Part shown: one piece after another, positions 25,140-32,813 of the stretch
Numbering within the stretch: position 1 is the stretch's first letter
Layout: the number at the start of each line of letters is the position of its first letter
Assembly (NCBI GenBank): GCA_964425135.1
Contig: CAYRKW010000006.1
Coordinates: forward strand, 1-64,000
Length of the DNA stretch: 64,000 nt
Source: CAYLLD01 sp964425135
GTDB taxonomy: Bacteria; Pseudomonadota; Alphaproteobacteria; Rhodobacterales; Rhodobacteraceae
Direction: 5' to 3'
Program-made: the position numbers and the translations under genes
The notes under the pieces: generated by a model
What the model was told of the DNA's origin: nothing
Database searches by the model: none
The model's input: the letters and a program-made list of their open reading frames with translations, nothing else

Positions 25140-28100
25140 GGGCGATCATCGACACGGCCTTTTCGCGCACCCGACTGGTGGCGCTTTTGTTCGTGCTGAT
25201 CCTCGCGATCGGCACGATTTCTTACAGTTCGATCCCAAAGGAAAGCAATCCTGAGATCCCGATCCCGGTGATCTATGTGGTCACAACGCTTGATGGTATC
25301 TCGCCCGAAGACAGCGAACGGCTGCTGGTTGAGCCCTTGGAGACAGAGTTAAGTTCGATCACTGGTCTCAAGAGCCTCAAAGGCTCGGCAGGCGAGGGAT
25401 ATGCGTCGGTCACTATGGAGTTTGAGCCGGGGTTTGATGCGGATCAAGCGCTCGATAAAGTGCGCGAGGCGGTGGATCGCGCATCGAACGAGCTGCCCTC
25501 CGATGCCTCCGATCCGTCTGTGAACGAGATCAACACAGCGCTCTTTCCAATCCTGACGGTGATCCTGTCCGGCCCTGTGCCGGAGCGCACGCTCAACAAG
25601 CTGGCGGAGGATTTGAAGGATGATATCGAAGGGCTGAGCGGCGTTCTGGAGGTCGATATCGGCGGCGCGCGGGACGAGCTTTTGGAGGTTCTGATCGATC
25701 CGACGGTGTTCGAGACCTACAATATCTCCTTTTCCGAGCTGATCAGCACCATCTCGCGCAACAACCAGTTGATCGCAGCCGGTGCGATTGAGAATGGCGC
25801 GGGTCGGCTGGTCCTCAAAGTCCCCGGTCTGATCGAGGATTATTCTGATGTGCTGGAGCTGCCGGTCAAAGTGCGCGGCGACACGGTCGTCACCTTTGCC
25901 GATGTCGCCACCGTGCGACGCAGTTTCGAAGACCCCAGCGGTTTTGCCCGCATCAACGGCCAGCCTGCGCTGGCGCTTGAGATCAAGAAGCGGGTCGGGG
26001 CCAATATTATCGAAACGGTCGCCGATGTGTATGATGTGATCGCGGTAAATCAGGAAGAATGGCCGGACACGGTGCGCATCAACGCGATGCAGGACGAGAG
26101 CGAGACGGTGAAAACCATGCTTTCGGACCTTGAGGCCAATGTGATTGCGGCGATCATTCTGGTGATGATCGTTGTGGTCTATGCGATGGGGTTGCGCTCT
26201 GCACTTCTGGTGGGGCTTGCTATTCCGGGCGCGTTTCTCACCGGCGTCGCGGCGCTTTGGGTGATGGGCTATACGATGAATATCGTTGTGCTCTTCTCGC
26301 TCATTCTGGTGGTGGGCATGCTGGTCGATGGGGCGATTGTCACGACAGAGCTTGCCGACCGCCGCCTTGCGCTGGGCGATCCGCCGCGCGAGGCCTATGC
26401 CTATGCGGCCAAGCGGATGTCCTGGCCGATTATCGCCTCGACCCTGACGACGCTGAGCGTGTTTTTCCCGCTTTTGTTCTGGGAAGGGGTGATCGGCGAG
26501 TTCATGAAATTCCTGCCCATCACGGTGATCCTAACCCTTGCCGCTTCGCTCGCGATGGCGCTGGTTTTCATTCCGGTTCTGGGCGGTTTGATCGGGCGCA
26601 AACAGGCGCAATCGGCGCATGGAAAGCAGCAGCTATACCATGCCGAGCATGGCGATCCACGGCAGATGCGCGGTTTTGCCGGTGGCTATGTCAAAGTGCT
26701 GCAATGGGCGATCCTGAGACCCGGTCGCACTCTGCTGATCGCGATTGCGGTGCTCATCGGCGGGTTCAAAACCTATGCGCTTTTGGGCAACGGTATCGAG
26801 TTTTTCCCCGAAGTCGAACCGGAGTTTGCTCAAGTGCAGGTGCGTGCGCAGGACAATTTCTCGGTCTATGAGCGGGACAAACTGGTACGCGAGGTGGAAA
26901 ACCGTCTTCTGACCTTGGATGAAATCCGCTCGGTTTATGCGCGCACCGTTGGCGGCCGGGACACGGCACCTGATCTGATTGGCACCATACAGCTTGAATT
27001 GCAGGATTGGGACACGCGGCGCACAGCGGCGATCATTGGCGAGGATATCCGCGATATGATGTCCGATATCGCGGGTGTTGAAGTGCAGGTCGAAACGGCT
27101 GCGGGCGGGCCCAATGACGGCAAACCGATCAGCCTCGATATCTTCGCGACCAATCGCGCCTCGCAAGTGACGGCGATTGAGATGGTGCTGGAGGAAATGC
27201 AGAAAATCGGCGGCTATGTCGATGTCACCGATACGCGGCCGCTGCCGGGCGTGGAGTGGCAGGTCAATGTAGACCGATCAGAAGCGGCGCGCTATGGCGC
27301 GGATGTTGCGCTTCTGGGGCAGGCGGTTCAGCTTCTGACCCAAGGGATCACGATTGCCGATTATCGACCAGATGATGCGGAAGGCGCGGTGGATATTCGC
27401 GTGCGCTTCCCGTCCGATGAGCGGACATTCGATGACTTGAAGTCCTTGCGCGTCCCGACGTCGTCCGGGCTTGTCCCGATTGGCAATTTTGTCGAGTTTA
27501 TCCCCTCACCGCGTGGCGGCACGATCGAGCGGATCGACCAAAAGCGGGTGCTCACCTTGGAGGCGAATGTTGCGCCGGGGCTTTTGCCGAATGATCAGAT
27601 TGTCGCGCTGCGCGAGCGGCTTGAGGCGATGGAGTTTCCCGAAGGCATCGCCTGGAAGTTTGGCGGCGAGGCGGAAGAGCAGCAGGACGCGATGATTTTC
27701 CTTGTCAGTGCGTTTCTGGCGGCCATTGGCCTGATGTTTGCGATCCTTCTGGCCCAGTTCAACAATTTCTACCAAGCCTTTGTGGTCATGTCGGCGATTG
27801 TCTTCTCGGTCGTCGGCGTGCTCTTCGGGCTTCTGATTACCGGACGCCCGTTCGGGATCGTGATGGGCGGGATTGGTGTGATTGCGCTGGCGGGGATTGT
27901 CGTGAACAACAATATCGTTCTGATCGATACCTATAACGAGCTGAAACGCGCCGGAGCGGCCCCGCTTGAAGCGGCTCTGCGCACGGGCGCGCAGCGGTTG
28001 CGGCCTGTGGTGCTGACCTCTGTGACGACCGCGCTGGGACTGATGCCGATGGTGATCGGGGTCAATCTCAATTTCTACTCCCGCGAGATCGTCTTTGGCG

Positions 28101-28288
28101 CGCCATCGACCCAGTGGTGGACTGAGCTGTCCAGCGCGATTGCAGGCGGGCTGGTGGTGGCAACAGTGCTGACGCTGGTGCTCACGCCAGCGATGCTGAT
28201 CCTCGGAGAGAACGTCACCGCATGGCGGCGGGCACGGGCCGAGCGTGGCAGGGTCCAGCGCAAAGCGGTTGCCGCCCCGGCCGAGTGA
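25136..28288 (+). CDS. RND multidrug efflux permease (AcrB-like)
   Basis: 1050 residues, twelve membrane spans and two large periplasmic loops; proton-driven efflux. It starts with the typical helix MRAIIDTAFSRTRLVALLFV and KESNPEIPIPVIYVVT. TM4 reads LILVVGMLVDGAIVTTEL: the proton-relay aspartate D398 is present, but the second aspartate usual in AcrB (LVDDAIV) is glycine. Many non-AcrB RND proteins also lack that second residue. The late GRPFGIVMGGIGVIALAGIVVNNNIVLIDTY matches TM10-11. It is co-translated with the adaptor (ATGA overlap). Substrates cannot be predicted. Confidence 0.95.
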   Translation: MRAIIDTAFSRTRLVALLFVLILAIGTISYSSIPKESNPEIPIPVIYVVTTLDGISPEDSERLLVEPLETELSSITGLKSLKGSAGEGYASVTMEFEPGFDADQALDKVREAVDRASNELPSDASDPSVNEINTALFPILTVILSGPVPERTLNKLAEDLKDDIEGLSGVLEVDIGGARDELLEVLIDPTVFETYNISFSELISTISRNNQLIAAGAIENGAGRLVLKVPGLIEDYSDVLELPVKVRGDTVVTFADVATVRRSFEDPSGFARINGQPALALEIKKRVGANIIETVADVYDVIAVNQEEWPDTVRINAMQDESETVKTMLSDLEANVIAAIILVMIVVVYAMGLRSALLVGLAIPGAFLTGVAALWVMGYTMNIVVLFSLILVVGMLVDGAIVTTELADRRLALGDPPREAYAYAAKRMSWPIIASTLTTLSVFFPLLFWEGVIGEFMKFLPITVILTLAASLAMALVFIPVLGGLIGRKQAQSAHGKQQLYHAEHGDPRQMRGFAGGYVKVLQWAILRPGRTLLIAIAVLIGGFKTYALLGNGIEFFPEVEPEFAQVQVRAQDNFSVYERDKLVREVENRLLTLDEIRSVYARTVGGRDTAPDLIGTIQLELQDWDTRRTAAIIGEDIRDMMSDIAGVEVQVETAAGGPNDGKPISLDIFATNRASQVTAIEMVLEEMQKIGGYVDVTDTRPLPGVEWQVNVDRSEAARYGADVALLGQAVQLLTQGITIADYRPDDAEGAVDIRVRFPSDERTFDDLKSLRVPTSSGLVPIGNFVEFIPSPRGGTIERIDQKRVLTLEANVAPGLLPNDQIVALRERLEAMEFPEGIAWKFGGEAEEQQDAMIFLVSAFLAAIGLMFAILLAQFNNFYQAFVVMSAIVFSVVGVLFGLLITGRPFGIVMGGIGVIALAGIVVNNNIVLIDTYNELKRAGAAPLEAALRTGAQRLRPVVLTSVTTALGLMPMVIGVNLNFYSREIVFGAPSTQWWTELSSAIAGGLVVATVLTLVLTPAMLILGENVTAWRRARAERGRVQRKAVAAPAE

Positions 28289-28289
28289 C

Positions 28290-28362
28290 CAAACGGAGAG
28301 GCAGCGTTCCGCTGCCTCACGTTATAAAGGTGATTTTGAGTATTTCTGGAAAGGCGAAGGCG
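28290..28362 (-). repeat. Convergent-junction hairpin element, copy C (one hairpin)
   Basis: Read on the - strand: CGCCTTCGCCTTTCC, AAATACTCAAAATC, then a 9-bp perfect hairpin at 28298-28318 (stem GAGGCAGCG/CGCTGCCTC) and TCCGTTTG. The conserved modules are the same as copies A and B, but the first hairpin is absent and the second has a different sequence. It lies between the convergent RND and SBP genes. Confidence 0.65.
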
Positions 28363-28457
28363 GGCGGTTTTCGGACGCTGCTGCGTGCGGGGATTGTTTT
28401 GGGCGTCGTGGTCTCAAGGTGATTGCTCCGGCGCCATGTCTCACACCACAAAATGAA

Positions 28458-28482
28458 AAACGCCCGCAATCTGCGGGCGTTT
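28458..28482. terminator. Bidirectional rho-independent terminator
   Basis: AAACGCCCGCA (28458-28468) / TGCGGGCGTTT (28472-28482), 11-bp stem with a 3-nt loop. It terminates the SBP gene on the - strand (A-run on the left end gives the T-run there). Confidence 0.92.
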
Positions 28483-28510
28483 GAGTGTTTTAAGCTATGT
28501 AGTGCAGCTC

Positions 28511-30055
28511 TTAGGCAAACCACCAGCGTTCTGCGATGCGGCTGCTGTCCATCTGCCACAGGTTACCGATTTGCTCGCCGTGGGCCAGCTTGGTCGATGC
28601 GGCATCCACATAGTTTGCGTACATCGGCACAACGGTCCCGCCTTCAACAGACATGATCGCCTGCATCTCGGTGTACATCTCACTACGCTTGGCCGAATCC
28701 AGCGTTGCGCGTGCTTCGAGCAGCAGGGACTGGAAGCGGTCGTTGACCCACATTGTGTCATTCCATGGCACACCGCTTTCATAGGCGGTTGAGAACATCC
28801 AATCCTCTGTCGCACGGCCCGACCAGTAGCAGGCACACCATGCTTTTTTCAGCCAGACGTTCGACCAGTAGCCATCATCCGCTTCACGCACCACATTGAT
28901 GTTGATGCCAGCGTCTTTGGCCGAGGACTGGTAGAGCAAGGATGCGTCAACCGCGCCCGGGAAGGCGGCATCGGCTGCCGAGAGGTCAACATTCAATTCG
29001 GTCAGGCCAGCTTCCTTAAGGTGGAACTTGGCCTTATCGAGGTCAAAGTCGTTTTGCGGCAGATCAGACGCGAAAAACTGGTTTGCAGGGCCGATTGGGT
29101 GATCATTGGCGACCGCGCCGTGACCTTGCAGGATTTTGTCGACAAGCTCTTCGCGGTTGATCGCATGCTTGAGCGCTTTGCGCACATTCATATCATCAAA
29201 CGGTGCCTGATTGGTGAGCATCGGGAAGGTGAAGTGCTGGTTGCCCGTCACTTCGAAAATCTCAACGTTCGGGTTGCGCTTCAGCAGCGCTTCGGTCTTG
29301 AAATCAACCCGGTTCACTGCATCAACCTGACCGGTCATCAGCGCATTCATACGCGCCGATGCGTCATTGATGCCAATCGCTTCGATCTCGTCGAACCAGC
29401 AGCAATCATCTTTGTAGTGGTTTTCGTATTTCTTACCGACAAAGCGCACGCCGGGATCGAAGCTGACGACCTGATAGCCGCCGGTGCCGATGCCATTGGC
29501 AATCGCATTCTCGATGTTTCCGGCCGGATACATCAGGATGTGATAATCCGACAGGAGGAACGGGAAGTCCGCATTGCCTGCCGAAAGAACAAACTGAACC
29601 TCGTGGTCGTTGACTTTGTTCATCTCTGCAATCGCAGCAACGATCGGCTTGGCGGCCGATTTGCTGTCTTCGGCGGTGTGCATTTGCAGGCTGGCGAGCA
29701 CATCGTCGGCGCCAAAGGGTTTGCCATCGTGGAAGGTCACGCCCTGACGTAGTTTAAATGTCCATGTTTTCGCATCAGCAGAGGCTTCCCAGCTCTCTGC
29801 CAATTCGCCTTTGAGCTGACCGTCTGCGGCAACTTCGGTCAAGCAATCGAACACACAGCCGTGGGCCATCATGATCATGAAGCTGTCCGAATGGGTCCGA
29901 CCGTCCCAGCTGTCGGAGGTATTGCCGCCTGCGAGTCCCAGTCGCAGACGCCCGCCGGACTTGGCTTGCGCGGACGCAGGCACACCGCTTGCGGCTAAAA
30001 CGCCAGCCGCTGCGCCTGTCTTGAGCAATCCGCGGCGATCAAGTTCAAAACTCAT
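28511..30055 (-). CDS. Peptide/oligopeptide ABC transporter substrate-binding protein (SBP family 5)
   Basis: 514 residues from ATG 30053-30055 with GGGAG upstream. The N-terminus MSFELDRRGLLKTGAAAGVL is a twin-arginine signal. The mature part shows family-5 features: LAESWEASADAKTWTFKLRQGVTFHDGKPFGADDV in the first lobe (only the WTFKLRQGVTFHDG core is diagnostic), MNVRKALKHAINREELV in the hinge region, and a C-terminal QSLLLEARATLDSAKRSEMY. It binds peptides or similar solutes in the periplasm. Its permeases and ATPase lie at 32.8-36.6 kb on the same strand, separated by three unrelated genes. Confidence 0.92.
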   Translation of the reverse strand: MSFELDRRGLLKTGAAAGVLAASGVPASAQAKSGGRLRLGLAGGNTSDSWDGRTHSDSFMIMMAHGCVFDCLTEVAADGQLKGELAESWEASADAKTWTFKLRQGVTFHDGKPFGADDVLASLQMHTAEDSKSAAKPIVAAIAEMNKVNDHEVQFVLSAGNADFPFLLSDYHILMYPAGNIENAIANGIGTGGYQVVSFDPGVRFVGKKYENHYKDDCCWFDEIEAIGINDASARMNALMTGQVDAVNRVDFKTEALLKRNPNVEIFEVTGNQHFTFPMLTNQAPFDDMNVRKALKHAINREELVDKILQGHGAVANDHPIGPANQFFASDLPQNDFDLDKAKFHLKEAGLTELNVDLSAADAAFPGAVDASLLYQSSAKDAGININVVREADDGYWSNVWLKKAWCACYWSGRATEDWMFSTAYESGVPWNDTMWVNDRFQSLLLEARATLDSAKRSEMYTEMQAIMSVEGGTVVPMYANYVDAASTKLAHGEQIGNLWQMDSSRIAERWWFA

Positions 30056-30257
30056 GTCATTCTCCCTGTTTTTGACATTTGTGGGCCCGAATCTTTCGGG
30101 CAATTGTCCCAAACTATCCTGTTGATCCGGGAATGCCAAAAAGATGGCAGTCGCTGCTCAACTGGGCAGTTATATCAGGAAAATGATGTGCCAAGGGGCG
30201 CTGCGATGCAAGTCACGTTTGAGCTATGCTATCGATTATTGAGACTTTATGCCGCGT
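30056..30257. promoter_or_regulatory. SBP upstream region
   Basis: About 200 gene-free nt upstream of the SBP start; a likely promoter location. On the - strand a TTGGCAC box near 30190 precedes a TATAAC stretch with only 14 nt between. No terminator for the upstream HEAT gene is evident. Confidence 0.3.
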
Positions 30258-30725
30258 TTATTTCATCTTTTTCATCTGCTTTGCAGCATAATCGCGCAGA
30301 AATTCTTGCGTATCGCGGCGCATCATCGTTTCCAGCGTGTCTTGCGCCCGCTCGCCGCCGATCCGGGCCAGTGCGTTGGCTGCGAATTTGCGCACCTGCG
30401 GTTCTGGATCATCGGCAAACTCCGCAATACGGCCGATTTGCGCACGCGCCCCTGCTCGCCCCAGCGCATCGAGCGCGGCAATCTTGCCACCCTCGCCCAG
30501 ACGGGGCAGGGCAGCGGCGATGGCATCAGGTCCATCGCGGTGACCAGAGCGGCCTAGCACGAAGACAGCGCGCCGCGCTTCGAGATCCGCCATATCGCCC
30601 GGTTTTTCGAGTGCTGCGATCAGATCGGCGGCATCAGAGTCGTTGAACGCGGCAATCGCGTCCTCCATCGCGTGACCGCAATCGCCGGTCAGCGCGTTTT
30701 GGATATGTGGTGAAAAATCTGTCAT
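30258..30725 (-). CDS. HEAT-repeat protein
   Basis: 155 residues made of helical pairs with HEAT/PBS-lyase-type spacing: EARRAVFVLGRSGHRDGPDAIAAALPRLGEGGKIAALDALGRAG, then RIAEFADDPEPQVRKFAANALARIGG, where the last stretch is the clearest repeat. No signal peptide, so cytosolic. HEAT proteins are scaffolds or protein-binding adaptors. It follows the metalloprotease gene by 15 nt on the same strand and probably belongs to that transcript. It could be a chaperone or immunity-like partner of the two upstream products, but that is guesswork. Confidence 0.82.
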   Translation of the reverse strand: MTDFSPHIQNALTGDCGHAMEDAIAAFNDSDAADLIAALEKPGDMADLEARRAVFVLGRSGHRDGPDAIAAALPRLGEGGKIAALDALGRAGARAQIGRIAEFADDPEPQVRKFAANALARIGGERAQDTLETMMRRDTQEFLRDYAAKQMKKMK

Positions 30726-30740
30726 GGGTTTTGCCTATCC

Positions 30741-31403
30741 TCAGCAGGAGATGACGTCATCGTCGTCTTCGATGCGATCACATTGCGAATTGCTCAAATT
30801 CGGTGGCGGGTTGGTGATGTTGAACGTCCCGTTGCCAGTCATGAGGTTATTGTTGTTGTTGACGTGGGAATTATCGCCAACCACATGACCAAGTTCGTGC
30901 GCGAACGTCCATTGCGAGGCGGCATCGCCGACCCAGAACCCGCGCCGCCCTGGCGGATGTGCCGCACAACCCAAGAACCCAGCCGTGTCGGAGCGGATGT
31001 AATAGCCGACGACATTTGCGCCCAGATTGCGGCCCAGATCAAAGAGTTCGTCCTCTTCATCGCTGACCGAATGACCGGACCCCGCGCAATCATCCTGACT
31101 GAGGGTCAGCAGCGAATTATCGGTCACAACGATTGAGGCCGTTGGGTAGACCCACACATCGCACTCGCTTTCGAACACCAGATTTGTGTTGTCCAGATCG
31201 CGCTGTATCGTCGGGTTTGCCCCACTGATCGTCACGAGCGCGATCTTTACGAAGTCCGTATTTTCGATCCGATCAAGCTGCGCCTTGGTGGAGCGGGTCT
31301 GCGGGTTATCACTCCCATAGACCCCCAGAATGTCCTCACGCAGGGACAGGCGACCGGTTTTATCGAGGCAGTCATCGGCAATATCTCGAATGCTCTGCAT
31401 CAT
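30741..31403 (-). CDS. Putative zinc metalloprotease (metzincin-like)
   Basis: 220 residues from the ATG at 31401-31403, which has AAAGGAG 7 nt upstream; the longer frame start at 31460 has no such site. HELGHVVGDNSH at residues 169-180 followed by NLMTG (M188) reads as a metzincin zinc site plus Met-turn. The third histidine is at position 12 rather than 11 of the usual HExxHxxGxxH. Cysteines are present (CDVW, CAGSGH, CAAHPP, and a C-terminal Cys). No signal peptide is visible, so export would need another route. It sits 61 nt downstream of the 68-residue-repeat protein and 15 nt upstream of the HEAT gene; the three look like one module. Confidence 0.78.
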   Translation of the reverse strand: MMQSIRDIADDCLDKTGRLSLREDILGVYGSDNPQTRSTKAQLDRIENTDFVKIALVTISGANPTIQRDLDNTNLVFESECDVWVYPTASIVVTDNSLLTLSQDDCAGSGHSVSDEEDELFDLGRNLGANVVGYYIRSDTAGFLGCAAHPPGRRGFWVGDAASQWTFAHELGHVVGDNSHVNNNNNLMTGNGTFNITNPPPNLSNSQCDRIEDDDDVISC

Positions 31404-31464
31404 CAGTTCTCCTTTGTCATTGAAAAGGGCAGGGCGCATGGTCGCGCCCTGTGCGATCACGCGA

Positions 31465-32739
31465 TTATTGAAGCGCCACGAGTACGGTGATCAGCCCGCA
31501 TCCGCTTTCAAGCGGCTCAAGTGCCTTGCCGATAACCGCGCCAAAAGCGCGCTCGTGATCGCTGGCTTTCATGGCGTGTCCCGGCAGATCTGATGTGGTC
31601 AGCAAGTCCCCGACTTTGATCGGTTCATCACGGGCGTCCACCTGGCAGAAAACACGACCCGAAAGCGCAATCGCCGCCGGGTTTTTCGCATCTTCTCGGC
31701 GTCCCAGAACGATCCCAGGACGCTCGGTGCCCGCACCTGCGATGATCCCGGCCACGCGGCTATCGTAGGCGCGGGTCGAAAGCGTCAGCTCCATCTGATC
31801 GCCGATGACCATGACCGCGCCTTTTTCGGGCGAAAGTTCCATGGCGACCTCGAACTCCTCGGCACAATCGGCGTTGCGCAAGACGATATCGCCCGCGTCG
31901 CCATTGAGGTGAATGGTGCTATTGGCCGTCGTGGAATTGTCGCCATCGGCGGCGAACAAAACCAGATCGCCGTCCGCGCCATTGCCGCCCAGCCAGATAT
32001 TTCCCGCCCCTGCATCCAAGCGGATACGGTTCGATCCGTCATCAGCGCGCAGGGTAATATCGCCATCCGTGCCATGGCCACCGGCAAAATAATTCGCCTG
32101 CTCGCCATCTATAACCACGGTCGCATTTGCAGAATCGCTGGGGTCTGAAGCGCTGGAGAACAGCAGCAAATCCCCATCTGCCCCATTCCCGCCCAGCCAC
32201 GCATTTGCGCCGCCTGCATCCAGGCGTATACGATCCGTTCCATCGGTTGCGCGCAGGGTGATATCGCCGTCGGTGCCATTGCCGCCTGCGAAATAATTTC
32301 CTTCCTCACCATTGATGCGCACACTGGCATTTGCCGATGCGCTTGGGTCGGCGTCGCTGGCGAAGATGATCAAATCCCCGTCCTGACCATTGCCGCCAAG
32401 CCAAAGGTTTGCGCCGCCTGCATTGAGCCGCACACGGGTTTCGCCACTGGCGCCGAGCAGCGTCAAATTCCCGCTGGTGTCATTGCCGCCTGCGATGATT
32501 TCGGCCCCTTGGCCATCAAGATGGATGGTTGCCTCGCGCTTCTCTTCCGGATCGCCAGAGGCTGCGAAGAGATAGACGTCACCGTCTTGCCCGTTGCCGC
32601 CAAAACAGGCGTCGCCGCGTCCTGCATCCAAGCGGATACGATCCTGACCGGCGCCAGATTGAAGGTTGAGTTTGTCCGCGACTTTTTTCTTACCAATCGT
32701 CGGCAGGTTTTCACGAATATCATCAATTGAAAGAGGCAT
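31465..32739 (-). CDS. Tandem-repeat (68-aa) beta-rich protein with C-terminal phage-tail/G2-like domain
   Basis: 424 residues. After a 32-residue N-terminus come three full 68-residue repeats (33-100, 101-168, 169-236) and a partial fourth. Each contains a RIRLDAG...WLGGNG.DGD half and a NYFAGG.GTDGDITLRA half, so the unit is itself a doubled motif. Gly/Asp/Asn-rich short strands suggest a beta-solenoid. The C-terminal third contains GRVFCQVDARDEPIKVGDLL, TTSDLPGHAMKA and FGAVIGKALEP, a pattern seen in phage tail or surface proteins with Peptidase-G2-like ends. No signal peptide. Function unknown; it is the first gene of the metalloprotease/HEAT module. Confidence 0.82.
   Translation of the reverse strand: MPLSIDDIRENLPTIGKKKVADKLNLQSGAGQDRIRLDAGRGDACFGGNGQDGDVYLFAASGDPEEKREATIHLDGQGAEIIAGGNDTSGNLTLLGASGETRVRLNAGGANLWLGGNGQDGDLIIFASDADPSASANASVRINGEEGNYFAGGNGTDGDITLRATDGTDRIRLDAGGANAWLGGNGADGDLLLFSSASDPSDSANATVVIDGEQANYFAGGHGTDGDITLRADDGSNRIRLDAGAGNIWLGGNGADGDLVLFAADGDNSTTANSTIHLNGDAGDIVLRNADCAEEFEVAMELSPEKGAVMVIGDQMELTLSTRAYDSRVAGIIAGAGTERPGIVLGRREDAKNPAAIALSGRVFCQVDARDEPIKVGDLLTTSDLPGHAMKASDHERAFGAVIGKALEPLESGCGLITVLVALQ
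32032..32643 (-). repeat. Three 204-bp in-frame tandem repeats
   Basis: DNA units 32643-32440, 32439-32236 and 32235-32032 encode the 68-residue repeats; a shortened fourth unit continues to about 31910. The period is exactly 204 bp, so the array arose by in-frame duplication. Units 2 and 3 are the most alike. Confidence 0.8.
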
Positions 32740-32813
32740 GCGAAAGGCTCCACAGTCTATGAAAAGATGGGGAGCAGCCTGACTGATTCTACCAATTGAT
32801 CATGTGCAAATAA

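Noticed and set aside
30185..30215. Sigma54-like promoter before the SBP gene
   Set aside because: TGGCAC is present but the downstream TTGC box is not at the right distance.
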